Shown here: piece after piece, positions 32,140 to 43,689 of the stretch
Layout: every line of letters begins with the position of its first letter
How positions within the stretch are numbered: the stretch's first letter is position 1
Made by a program: the position numbers and the translations under genes
Source: Euryodendron excelsum
Lineage: Eukaryota; Streptophyta; Magnoliopsida; Ericales; Pentaphylacaceae
Assembly: GCA_033060915.1 (NCBI GenBank)
Contig: CM065379.1
Span: forward strand, 30,144,318-30,208,317
Direction: 5' to 3'
DNA length: 64,000 nt
The notes under the pieces: generated by a model
What the model was told of the DNA's origin: nothing
The model's input: only the letters and a program-made list of their open reading frames with translations
Databases searched by the model: none

Positions 32140-35100
32140 TGTCACGCCCCGATTTTTCGCACTCGAAAAAGACAAGTAAAAAAAACACAGTGATCTCTCG
32201 TTAGTATTCATCCTCCTAGAAGAACGAGTGCGACTAGGTTTGAATTAGAAATTGATTTTGAATAAGGGCTTTTGGAAAAAGGTTTGGAGTCCCCACCTAA
32301 CTTGATTAAGGTGAGTTAGGTCACCTAAAAACTAAGTACAATCCGAAGATTACACGTAGGGTTTTTGAAAAGATTTCGAAAACTTCCTCAAGAGAGGGTT
32401 TTTAGCAAATAGGTTGTTTGGCAACCTTTGGAAATATTTAAGCCCTCTTTTTAAAATAACTCCATTTAATCTTTGAAAACAGTGATCTAGGTTCGGAGGT
32501 TAGTAACATGTAGGGAAGACGCACTAAACCATCACCCTACCCCGCCCTTACGGTACCTACATGTCTATTCACCCTAGGTTCACTCATTCGGAATCTTTGA
32601 TTAATAAATGTCCAAAACTATCCACTTTTGAAAAGAATTTTGAAAAGATGTTTGACATGATATATGATATGCAAGTGCAAAAAAAGACTTTGATTTTGAA
32701 AATAGATTTGACAAACGAATTTGATTTTGAAAATAGATTTGAAAAGACTTGATTTGATTTTGTAAATAGATTTGAAAAGAAGACTTTGAAGTTTGAAAGA
32801 AAGTTTTAAGAAATGGAAATAGAGATTTGAGAATAGATTTTAGAATTAGAAACTTGAAATAGATCATAGAATTAAAAGTTTGAAAAAGGTTATGAAAATA
32901 GAAGTTTGAAAAAGGTTGTGACCGCACCCATAAAGGTTGCCTACGTATCCCTTTTTGGGAATCAGGTCAGTCATAGTTCAGATAAGAGTCCGACTAAAAC
33001 TAGATACTTTGAGGTTTTTTTGAAAGTTTTGATTTGAAATGATTTGATTTGAAAGGAGTTTGATTTGAAAAAGGATTTGATCTGAACTTAGAATAGAATA
33101 TTTGAAATTGGAATATGGATTTAGAATTGACTTGGATTTGAAAAGAAGAAACTTAGAAGAAGAACTTGGACTTGATTTAAGAAAGGAGTTGAGTTTTGAA
33201 AACATGTTGACTTAGATTGGAAAACTAACTTGGTTTAAGAAAAGAATCTTAGAAAGGAGTTGAAACTTCCTAACTTAGGATTAAGGTTGAACTAAGGTTT
33301 AGGTATTCCAAGGTTGGAACACGTAGTTGAATTAGGAAGGATTTGATTTAGATATGAGAGGTTTAATCTTAGAAAGTATGATTTAGGAAAGGGTCGAAAA
33401 AGTTAGAATTAGGAAAGTTAGATTTAATAAAGGTTTGGAAAGATATTTGATTTGATTTATAAAGATTTGACTTGAAAAGACATGACTTGAACATTTGACT
33501 TGAAAGGGTTTGGAAAGTTAAGGTTTAAGAAAGATTGAATTTTAGAAATATTTGAATTTGGAAAGTTTCAAAAATAGGAAAGTTTTCAAGTTAGGAAAGT
33601 TTCGTTTGAAGAAAGCTTCACTTTAAGAAAGATTTGAGCTTAGGAAAGTTTTGAATTTAGAAATATTTGAAAAGTTGAGATTTAGAAAGTCAAAATTTGG
33701 AAAGGTTTGAAATTAGAAAAGTTTGGAATTAGGAAATGATTGAATTAAGAAAGATTTGATTCCTATTTTTTAAAGTTGAAGATTTGATTTTTATTTTCAA
33801 AAATTGATGATTTGGTTTGGTTTCTAAAATTGAAAGATTTGATGCGGATTTCGAAAGGTGGAGTTTTAGAAATCTTAAATTTTGAAAGCTATGATTTTGG
33901 TGTAGAAAAGAGATTTTGAAAATCTAGGATTTGATATAGAAAAGGAAAGTGGAAATTAGGGTTTCCTAATCATTGGCTCTAGGGCTTGGCTTAGACTCCA
34001 AGAAAAAGAGCTTTTTGAAGGTAATCTTTTGAAAAGTGTTTCTAGGAGGGAAACTTGAAGAGCATTTTTAGAAAGTAGAATTTTGAAAAGACCTTTTTTG
34101 AAAAGTAGTTTTGGAAAGTGAAACTTTTGGAAAAAAAGTTTTTAAAAGGAGATTTTTTAAAGTGTTTTAGGAAGCAAATTGGAAAAGAAGTTTGGAAAGA
34201 TATTTGTAAAAGCAATTTGGAAAGAGAATGGAATATGGACTTTTACAAGTCTCTAAAATTATCTCACTTTCCTAAAACGAATCTAACCATAAGAAGATTA
34301 GAACTCTTTTAGGATCATGACTTTGAAAACAACAAAGATTTGAAAATATGGACCATATTGGTCCCATCAAGTATAACACTTTTCTAAAGCAACCCTAACC
34401 ATGGAATGGCTAGAATCACCTTAGGATTGTGATTTTAACAAAAACAATTTTAGGGTTTACACCCAAAACTTATATAACACTTTCCTAAAACAACCCTAAC
34501 TATGGAGTGGTTAGAATCTTCTTAAAATTTTGATTTTGAAAACAAGTTTGAAAGAAGTGATTTTTAATACAAGTTTTGAAAGAGATTTTGATACAAGTTT
34601 TGAAAATGACTTGGACGAGACGTATGAGTATGATATGCACAATGCAAGTAGGGTCATGAACATACAAGGTTTAGACTTTACCACATAATCAAGGGGACCG
34701 AATCCATATAGTCTAAGGTTAAATTAGAAGAAAGCCCCTGACACAGTGACTTTTAACCATTCTTCCTACACATGAATCAGGGATTCCCTTATTTCAAGCA
34801 CGCAAGAAAGGAGGGGAAGAAAATAGAGGATTAAAATCAAAGAAAACCCAAGTGGGTTAGGAGAGAGAAGAAAGAAGGGGAAAATTGCATAAACGTAAAT
34901 AGAAAAGTAACATTGTGTCTTATTCGATTTGCTTGCTTTATTTACTTTACATCGCTTTAATCTTCAAGAGCTTTGAGATTGCAACACCTTGAATCTTCAA
35001 TGGTTAGCTTGGAGGCTCGTATATAAGTGTATAAAGTGTATGTATGTTAGGGTTAGAGTGTATGGGGGCTAGGGTTTGAAGAGCCCTAAGAGAACTAGGG

Positions 35101-36823
35101 TTTGGAGAGAGTTCAAAGTCTGTATATCGAGAGACTAAGTTTTTGGAGTTAGATTGCCGACCCCTCTCACGCAGGGGGAAGGCTCTGTATTTATAGACAA
35201 AAGATTGACCTAGCGCCTGTTGCAGTGGCATTAGACTTAAAAATACACTAGCACCACTAGGAGTGGCGCCAAGCTATTTTTTGGCGTAGTGGTGCCAGCC
35301 ACTTAGGAAAATTTTTAAGGCAAGAAGAAACATATCTTCAACCCTTGATACGCAAGGCAGAAGATTTAAGCGCCAATCCTAATGACAACCATGCAACTTT
35401 TGGCCTGACTCTACTAGGAGTGACTTCAAAAGATCCAAGAATGTTTCGGGAGAAAGAAAATGGGTAGAAACACTCGAAATAGTGTCCCAAGGGTAACGAT
35501 TTGAAAAACAGGGTAAGAATTGTCGACTGAGCTTTTAGGGGCAAAATGGTCAACTAGTCCGGAAAACCACCGGAATGGACCTGAAATGGCTCATAAGAGG
35601 ACTTGAAGGTTAAAAACACTATCCAGAGTGCTCCAAGGGAGTGCCGGTTTAATACTCAGAGCCGATGTGGTTGGAAAAGGCGACCGGGCTACCAGGGGTA
35701 AAACGGTCATTTCACATTAAGTTTACCAGAATTGACTCAGAATGATCCAGAAAGGCAGTAGAAGGTCAAGAATACTATTAGAAACATTCTCGAAAAGTTA
35801 CCAGAGCTAGTGTGGTTCTCGGAGGCACTCGGATGCTTAGGGGCAAAATGGTCATTTTAACCGAATGGTCCCGGCATTAGCCTAGAACCGACTGGAAGGC
35901 ACTTAAACTTGCCAGATCGTCTTTGGGACGATCTTGGAAGGGTGGACTTACCGCTCTGAGGACTTAGGTACTATCTCGAGAAGCGTGCCTAGAATGGCCC
36001 AAGGGGCAATTTGGTCATTTTTCACCGGAGTGGGCTAGCAGGCACTAGTGTTGACCTGGGTTTTGAGTTTTTCCATTACTTTGACGATCTTTGATGAGTT
36101 GGTTTCCAAAGGTATCCTGTCCTTTGGTAAATGTGTCACAACCAAGAGCCGAGTTCGGTCCCCTAACATAAGGGGTTTGTTGGCAATTCCCAATGTCGAC
36201 CTGTTTATAAGTGTTTCCGCCACTCTAACGGTTGTGATATTTACGAGTGTTTCTGCCACTTTGACGGTTCACGTTCATTTCGGAGACTGCCTGATCTCGG
36301 GAAGCTGCTAAGCAGACTTTTCGTTTGAGGAATCAACTTTTTCGAAAGACCTGCTGAATAACGAATATTCTTCATTGGCAGGTTAGCAGGCGTCAAAGGT
36401 GGACCGTCCTACCATCTTGAGGACTTGGGTCCTGTCCCGATCAACAGGTTTAAAGGGATTTACTGTTCTGAAGAGTTTTCTTTAAAAACGTGCCGAACTA
36501 GATGGTCTTATTGCCCGAGAAATTAACTTTCTCGAAAGGCGTGCCAAATTTGATTTGAACTGGAATTGGACTTGAAGTTGAGCTTAAGATTAAAATGGGG
36601 ACTTATCGTCTCCAAGTAGATGTGCCAATGGGAATTGGACCGAGCAATGCCACAATGGCATTTTAGTTATTTTGCCTCTATTGGGCCCCGCGAGACCGTG
36701 AAGTGATTGATTGATCAGATTGAGTTTGAAAAGTTAATTTGAACTTGAATATGTCTGTGTTGATTTGAACACGAGTTTGGAAGGACTGGAGATTGTCGAG
36801 CAGGCAAAAATGGGATGCTTACA
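32140..36823 (-). repeat. 5' LTR of element C
   Basis: 4684 bp, TGTAAGCATCCC...GGCGTGACA on the minus strand. It has three to four 160-bp U3 repeats (about 35360-35880), a few CGGAAAxACTC units (about 36190-36280), a TATA box, a G-depleted sense tract (33000-34100) and the conserved terminal block (32140-33000). The right target copy would be cacat at 36824-36828. Confidence 0.9.
35188..35195 (-). promoter_or_regulatory. TATA box of LTR C
   Basis: TATAAATA on the minus strand followed by the conserved ACAGAGCC. Two TAGGGTTT (telo-box complement) motifs lie at 35072 and 35098. Confidence 0.7.
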
Positions 36824-36938
36824 CACATCGCTTAGCTTTGGTGTCTTACAAGTGTTGATTTTGGGGTAGTTTTCTCACTCATCCTCATTCTCTCTCTTTT
36901 TGGAAAGTTGATCAATCGACAAGTGGTTAACTCATATA
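36824..36938 (-). other. Scrap of Ogre interior between elements C and D
   Basis: About 115 bp homologous to 28925-29040 of element C (shared 'gttgatcaatcg' and 'ttttggggtagttt' stretches), ending abruptly where D's LTR sequence begins. It is the host of C and marks a rearrangement junction. Confidence 0.75.
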
Positions 36939-38663
36939 TTAGTGACTACCATGCAATTTTTGGCTTGACTTCACTAGGAGTGACTCCAGAAGGTTCGGGA
37001 ATATTCCAAGAGGCCGGGAATGGTCTAGAAGGCCAAAAATGAGTAAAAACCCTTAAAATAGTGTCCCAGGGGTAACGGGCTTGAAAAACAATGTCAGGAT
37101 GGTCGATCGAGCTATTAGGGGTAAAATGGTCAACTAGATCGAAAAACCACCAGAATGGACTTGGAATGATCCGAAAAAGTGTTGGAAAGTCGAGAATGCT
37201 ATTAGAAACATTCTCAGGAGGTTAAAAAGTGAGCTAACAAACATGGGTATTGACCTAGGTTCTGAGTGTTTCCGCCACTCTAACGGTGTGAGTATTTCCG
37301 CTACTCAGACGGGGTTGATGATTTGTGAGTATTTCCGTTACTTGGACGGGGTTGAGTATTTCCGCTACTCGGACGGGGTTGAGTATTTCCGCTACTCGGA
37401 CGGGGTTGATGATTTGGAAGTATTTCCGCTACTCGGACGGGGTTGAGTATTTCCGCTACTCGGACGGGGTTGATGATTTGGAAGTATTTCCGCTACTCGG
37501 ACGGGGTTGAGGATTTGTGAGTATTTCCGCTACTCGGACGAGTTTGATGATTTGTGAGTATTTCCGCTACTCGGACGGATTTGATGATTTGTGAGTATTT
37601 TTGCTACTCGAACGGTTGAGAATTTCCGCTACTCTAACGGCTTTGCGAGTATTTTCGCTACTCTAACGGTTCTGTGAGTATTTCCGCTACTCTAACGGTT
37701 GAGTATTTCCACTACTCTAACGGCTCTGTGAGTATTTCCGCTACTCTAACGGTTGAGTATTTCAGCTACTCTAACGGTTCTGAGTATTTCCGCTACTCTA
37801 ACGGTTCTGTGAGTATTTCCGCTACTCTAACGGTTGAGTATTTCCGCTACTCTAACGGCTCTGTGAGTATTTCCGCTACTCTAACGGTTGAGTATTTCCG
37901 CTACTCTAACGGCTCTGTGAGTATTTCCGCTACTCTAACGGTTGAGTATTTCCGCTACTTTAACGGTTCTGTAAGTATTTCCACTACTCTAACGGTTGAG
38001 TATTTCCGCTACTCTAACGGCTCTGTGAGTATTTTCGCTACTCTAACGGTTCTGTGAGTATTTCCGCTACTCTAACGGTTGAGTATTTCCGCTACTCTAA
38101 CGGCTTTGTGAGTAGTTTTGCTACTCGGACCGTCTCGAGGTATAAACTGTCTCGAGAGAGAGATTGGAAAGGGGTCTTACCGTCTCCGAAGAGACGTGCC
38201 TGGATTTTGAACCGTCTCGAGGAATAAATTGTCGAGAGAGAGGGATTGGAAAGGGGTCTTACCGTCTCCGAAGAGACGTGCCTGTGTTTTGAGTGTTTCC
38301 GCCACTCTAACGGCTTTGTGAGTATTTCCGCTACTCTAACGGTTTTGTGAGTGTTTCTGCCACTCTGACGGTTTTGTGAGTGTTTCCGCCACTCTAACGA
38401 TTTTGTGAGTAGTTTTGCTATTCGGACCGTCTCGAGGAATAAACTGTCTCGAGAGAGGGATTGGACTTGGAATAAGAAAGGACAATGCCCCTAAGGGCAT
38501 TTTGGTCATTTTGCCTCTATTTGGACCCGACAAGCCCGCGAAGCGATGGAAAGACGAAATTTGGACTAGAGGATTGGTTTCAATTGGAATATGCCCAAAA
38601 TGACTTAAAAACAAGTCTGGACGGAGTGTAAACTGCCGAGCGGTCAAAAATGGGGTGCTTACA
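36939..38663 (-). repeat. 3' LTR of element D, truncated
   Basis: Contains only the U3-side 1.7 kb. Homology to the 5' LTR starts near 'ttagtgactaccatgc' and is broken at 36938. Most of its length is the GAGTATTTCCGC minisatellite. Confidence 0.85.
37263..38120 (-). repeat. 25/29-bp minisatellite in the D 3' LTR
   Basis: About thirty tandem copies of GAGTATTTCCGCTACTC + TAACGG (or GGACGG), in alternating 25-bp and 29-bp forms, so the higher unit is 54 bp. Because 54 is a multiple of three, long frames stay open (18-residue repeat with 'EYFRYSNG' and 'VSISATLT'). These are not proteins. Confidence 0.95.
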
Positions 38664-38705
38664 GCTGCCCCTCTTTTTCTGTCTTTGCTTGTCAAAGACA
38701 GAAAA
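38664..38705 (-). promoter_or_regulatory. Polypurine tract and adjoining hairpin, element D
   Basis: On the minus strand the tract AAAAAGAGGGGCAGC precedes the LTR. A perfect 12-bp inverted repeat (38675-38686 with 38694-38705, 7-nt loop) overlaps it, as in element A. Confidence 0.75.
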
Positions 38706-38879
38706 CGATAAGAGTAAGAGTCCCATGTTGACCGCGAGGCAGTCGGAGGGACGGACGAACACTGAGATTCTTTCGACAACGGGGGTCAAAAACGGATAAC
38801 GGGCCAAAAAGGGCCTTCGGAAACGAGTTTTGGCGGGAAAAAGGGCAAAACTGCCCAGAATTGTGTAGGGAATTCACTT

Positions 38880-39545
38880 TGATCTAAGACTTGAGTTTGA
38901 AATCTTGTTGAACAGAAAACTTAGAAAGATTTTGGAGAATAACATTTTAGGAGACATTTTGGAGGTATGAATTTAAGAACTCTTTTAGATTTGAAAATTT
39001 TTGAGATTGACAAGGATTTATGATGGAAAACTTCGGAATTTGATAGAAATTTTGGAAGGAAGAATTTTTTTTTGAGTGAAACCCTGAAAATTTTTAAGGA
39101 TTTACTTTGTCTAAGACTCTTTTGAAAGAAAAGTTTGGGGGGGCACCTTAAACCTAATTGGAAAAGGGATTTTCTTGAAGAACTGAATCAGAAAAACTTG
39201 GAGATGGATTGAAAAAATTTGAGATCTGATTTTGAAAGTGAATTTTGACCCTGATTTTCGAAGTAGAATTTGATTTTAAGAAGTGATTTTGATGATGAAC
39301 TTTTGGAAAAGAGAATCAGAAAACCTTTTGAAAATTGATTTTGGAAAGGAACTTTTAGAAGAATGAATTTTTAAAAAATTTTGGAGGACAATAATAGGAA
39401 ACCATTGGAAACTGATTTTTGAAAAAGAACTTTTGAAGGGAAGAAGTTAAGAGACTTTTTGAGAAATTTTTGAGGAACCTTTGAGAGTTGATTTAGAAAA
39501 GAAACTTTGAACAAAAAGTTTAAGAAACCCTTTAAGTTGGTTTGA
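38880..39545 (-). repeat. Pre-PPT tract of degenerate repeats (element D)
   Basis: Purine-rich on the + strand ('gaaaatttttgag', 'tttggaaagg' words), matching 13560-14060 of A in reverse complement. No gene. Confidence 0.6.
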
Positions 39546-39696
39546 GTAGAATTTATATGAAAGTTATGTCATTCATTTTTATTTTATGTTTCACCTTTGG
39601 TTATTATCATTATTATTTCTTTGTTGCTTTTATTCCTTTATCTTTTGAACTGCATATATCGAATTCTAATACCTCTTACCTTGACTTACCTTTCAG

Positions 39697-41450
39697 GATG
39701 GCGGGCGCAGACGATGAGGGTTCTGAGAAGAGTAACTGTTTCGGGAAGATGGCCCGAACAGATTCTTGTCGGCAGCTCCAGCCGCTCTAGGGGTAGTCAG
39801 CACTCTGCCAATCGAGCACCTTCTAGCCAGGGTGGGAGGGGGGAGTAGGCCTCCAGTCAACTCCTTCCCTCCAGTTGAGCCAACCCTCGAGGATAAGATG
39901 GACATCGAGGTTTTCCACTTTTGACTTTTTGGATAGTCGACGCTATTTTGAGCTGACTACGAGTTTGGTATGATGGGCATCCTTCAGATGAGCAAGACAT
40001 TTTTGCTGGTCCTTTGGTTGCATGGCTTCTCTCCTGTTAGTGTAGCTTGCTTTCTGACAGTGGTTCCCACCTAAACTGTCTTTCTTCCATTTTGGGGAAT
40101 GTGAGCTTGCCCCTACTCCCCATAAGCATGGCTTCCTCCTGGTCTTCGGGATGGCTCAACTGACATTATGGGACCTACTTTTCCTAATGGTTGCATCACG
40201 ATTGTCGCTCTTCAGCTTGGGCTCCATTGTGCGGCCTTTTCTTCTGATCTGCTGCCCCAGTTTCCTAATGTCCCGGTGAAGTTCTTGTTTCTCTCATTTT
40301 GAGTTTGTGACAGATAGGGGACTGGCATATTCCTCAAGATTGGTCCATTTCTTCATGGTAACCCTAGCTCTGCTTCTCCTGAACTTGTTGATGTTTCCGC
40401 TGGGCGGGATGACTCAGTCGATTGTCGGTTATGTGCACTGCTTGTCAAGATCCGTGAGGGACACTCCCATGCTCCTATGGTCATGGGGGAGACCTTCGTA
40501 AGCCTTATCAAACTTCAGTCGGGGGTCAATGTTCATTTTTGGGGATATGCTTCACTACTCCAGCTTTGGGTGATCAGCCACTTATTCACTACCACTCTTT
40601 CAAAGTCGTTTGATTGGGGAGGTCGAGGGTGGGCCATTGCCCCATTCTCTGTTTCTTGTTGGTCATAGAAATCTGAGCGTTCTGGGGTGTGAGCCGGTAC
40701 TAGAGATATTTGAGGGGTGGCTTTAGCTCCTTTTTATGTTTTGCCTTGTTCATTGTTTCCTATTTGAGAGAGACAAAAAGACAAAGAGTGAGTTTTTGTG
40801 CAAAAACAGTTTAAAAATGCCCCAGTGAGGGGTATCATCATTTTCTAGAAAGATTGCCCATGGGATTAAATGCATGATCTATTTTTTTTATGAATGCACA
40901 TGTTTATATAGGAATTGAATCGAATGCATATCCTACTTTTTTTATGAATGCACAGGTTCACACAGAAGTGAAAATGAATGCATGTTATACTTTTGGATAA
41001 TGCACATACAGGAATAAAATTAAATGCAATGTCCCCCATTTTTGTGATGACTGCACAGATTTATGTAAGAATTGAATTAAATACGTGACTTACTTCCTTA
41101 CAAATGAACAGGTTCATACAGGAATGCAGTTAAATGCATGAATAGATACAAACTTCGAAGGAGTCTAAATGGATCCATAGGTTATACATGTCATGGATGC
41201 ATCAGTACCATATGTATATAAGCTATTTACAAAGGAAATCCCAAGATTGCCCCTTGGGCCCATACTCTCAGGATTCTATTCCTTTCTAGGATTCTGCCCC
41301 ATTTAGTTTTGTCCCATTCTCATCGGGGTGTAATAGCATTTGCTCCATTTGCCAGGGATCTTAACCTTTTGGTTTGCTATCCTATCCCTATTTTCTACAG
41401 GGTTACTGTTTGGGGTTTTTCTGATCTCACTTGGTTTTCTCTCTCAGATC
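39697..41450 (+). pseudogene. Antisense extra ORF remnant, DUF7745 / plant-mobile-domain-like (element D)
   Basis: Runs opposite to the element. A possible first exon begins with ATG at 39698 (MAGADDEGSE) just after an acceptor-like 'cttacctttcag', preceded by a pyrimidine-rich stretch. The clearest coding remnant is 40307-40680: MVTLALLLLNLLMFPLGG, then in another frame PMVMGETFVSLIKLQ and ASLLQLWVISHLF, then SKSFDWGGRG. These match element A residue by residue at many places even though A is separately frameshifted. A further shared peptide is HRGVIAFAPFARDLNLL near 41320-41380. I associate the pattern with plant DUF7745/PMD proteins. Frameshifts and stops show it is not functional. Exon limits are guesses. 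Confidence 0.5.
40860..41240. other. AT-rich spacer in element D
   Basis: Repeated 'atgaatgcac' and 'aggaat' words. It matches 11940-12300 of A. Nothing coding is seen. Confidence 0.55.
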
Positions 41451-41489
41451 TCTAAAATGCCACCATGGCTCAAACGACAACTCGCATGC

Positions 41490-42060
41490 CCTTTGCAGAG
41501 CGATAAACAGCTAAGCCCTCAATCTGAGAAGACTTCTTTTAAGACCGTAATGTAGGCTGGGTTTAGGGGTTGTAAGAAATAGAGGGATATTTAGGCTCAA
41601 AGATTTTCTTTTAGTGGGTTGTTAAAACCGAAACCATCTGAGCATATCTTGGAGCATGAGATTGCCCCTTGCATTCTCTTCCAATTCTCCTTTCTCACCC
41701 TACTTGTCTTAGTATTGTTCAGGCTTATTTGGACTAAGCAATTCTCTTTGATCAGGGAGGACTTTAATTTGGACCGTAACGTAGGCTAGGTTAAGGAGTT
41801 TATGAATGAACGGGATATGTACGCTCAAATTTGATGTTGCTTCCAGTAGGGTTAGATCCGCACCATCCTTGGTTGGTCTTCTTGTGGGGTTTCATCCCCT
41901 GATATCCTCCTATAGCTTCAGAAACATATTTGGCTCATTTAGATCAAGCAATCCTTCTCAATCAGAGTGGACTTTAGTAGGGTTGTACTGTAGGCCATGG
42001 TTTGGGGTTTAACAAGAAAGGGTAAAGGCTCAAACCTATAGCTTCTACTTGGTGGCTTTG
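41490..42060 (-). repeat. Diverged repeats of about 150-230 bp in element D interior
   Basis: Units marked by 'gaccgtaatgtaggct', 'gaccgtaacgtaggct' and 'ttgtactgtaggcc', with 'aagcaatt' boxes between them. Shared with A (11150-11700) and C. Confidence 0.6.
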
Positions 42061-42369
42061 TTACCTAGGATCACCTTCGAATTTTCTCTTTTACAAGAGG
42101 GGTTGACCTTTCTTGTAACTTTTGACCTTCTTAGTCTGATATTTGCCCCTTTTTCCTGACTTTTGGCTTTATATGCTTTTTAAAGATAGCACAACATGAC
42201 TCTTTTTCGGTCTTTCTATTGATATGCTTCTTCTTTTTTTTTTCTTTTTTTCTTTTTTTTTCCTTTCTTGTTGCCTTTGACAAGAAGAACATTTCTACAA
42301 CTTCTTTCTCTCAAATCCTTTCCTCCTTAACATTTTCATCTAACCGATTGTGGATGGTGATCCCTAGGT

Positions 42370-42980
42370 TGGGGTGTGTTTTGGAAAAAGAAAGATAACC
42401 GGCTCAATAGGTTCGACAAGGGTTGTTTTTAACTGTATGGGAAGTGAAATGAGGGCCTCTCTTCATTTTGAATAAGATTGCTTGATCCATAGAGCCTTCA
42501 CATTACTTCAGCTTGATGGTCGATAACATTCTCCACCAGATCTTTTGCTGCCTGTCTGCCCCAATGTGGGGGAATGGTTTCGGATCGGGGTTGACAAGAA
42601 GAATCTTCTGCTTTCTGTGAGACACTAATGGGTTAAGCAAAAGGATTATTTTTGTGTATGGTAGTAGAATTGAGGGCCTCTAATCATTTCAAATTGAATT
42701 GCTTAGTCCATAAAGCCTTTGTACAAAATTTAGACATTACTCCTACGGATGATGTGTTTCTGTTAATGAAACCCTACATGTTCTATCAAATCAACTATTT
42801 TGTGCTCACCCCAATGTGGGTGATGGTTATAGGTTTGGGGATATCTGAAAAGAAATTATGTATGGCTCTAGTGGGTTGAGCAAAGGGTAGTGTTTATTTG
42901 GGATAAGTAGAACAATGGCTTCTCATCATTTTAGGGACTCGGCTGCCCATCGCTTAGCCAGGATATCACGCAAGTGTCGC
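42370..42980 (-). repeat. About 220-bp diverged tandem repeats in element D interior
   Basis: 'gagggcctct' recurs at about 42454 and 42673; 'ccccaatgtggg' recurs at about 42562 and 42810; a partial third unit ends in 'catcgcttagcc'. Same array as in A and C. Confidence 0.7.
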
Positions 42981-43359
42981 CTTTTTAATAAACTCTGCAC
43001 TTCTCTATTGAGACTGTCTTCCTCCTATCTCTCATTCTCTCTTTGTCTCTCGAAGGTTTTAACCCCTTTTAAATAGGTGGCCTATGCCATCCCATCCTTC
43101 AAGTCGAGTCATCACTAAATGGGAAAGAATCCTTAAACGCAACAATCCTCCACAAGAGTACGAGACAAAAGGGGATAAACTGGAAACTTCATATTTTTCA
43201 TTTCAAATCATGAATGCACGGCATGTGTGTTTATTTAAATAAGATATGCAAGAAAATAGACAGATAAAAAGGAAACAGATGAATTTTATGAAAACCTCGC
43301 TTTTCTTGTGGGCCTTTTGGTGAGAATCCTTAATAGGGTTTTGGGACTACATCAACCTC

Positions 43360-43600
43360 TTGGTGCTTTATTCATCAGGTGTATCAGTGGAGGGCGAGTT
43401 CTCGATATTTGTCATGCATTTGGAAGTTAAAGGATGTGTTGTTGCAATGCACGGGTCTGACAAGACTTCGCAAATGATGAGGTCCTCTTCTGCATGGATA
43501 GTGATTGTCTTGGCATGGCGCGAGGGTAATTGCATAGAGGTAATGTCTTGCAGATGGATGGTTAATTATTCCTCCATGTAGGTTCGGCCTCCTTCAATAG
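43360..43600 (-). pseudogene. Conserved interior fragment of unknown origin (element D)
   Basis: The element-sense frame is open for about 60 codons and reads LTIHLQDITSMQLPSRHAK and later IHAEEDLIICEVL. The antisense frame is open too (43360-43581). Homologous to 9640-9850 in A. No family recognised. Confidence 0.35.
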
Positions 43601-43689
43601 CCTGGCTTATCCTTGCATGAGTTTGAATTGGGCATGATACTAGAGGGGTTTTCATGAGTTCGGTTGTGCTCTTTAACCTAAAAAAGAAA

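Larger units (their letters stand above)
27389..36823 (-). mobile_element. Element C: Ogre-like element retaining only gag
   Basis: Right to left: 5' LTR (32140-36823), tRNA-Arg primer site, leader, gag pseudogene, then directly the repeat-rich 3' interior shared with A and D, interrupted at 27388 by element B. Protease, RT and integrase are absent between gag and the 3' interior, so C resembles gag-only non-autonomous elements. Its 3' LTR should be left of the window. Confidence 0.82.

Noticed and set aside
37243..38057. Repetitive ORFs with EYFRYSNG / VSISATLT units, resembling a repeat protein
   Set aside because: The 54-bp tandem dimer is a multiple of three and keeps any frame open. It lies in a noncoding U3, and the same effect is seen at 50559-50753.
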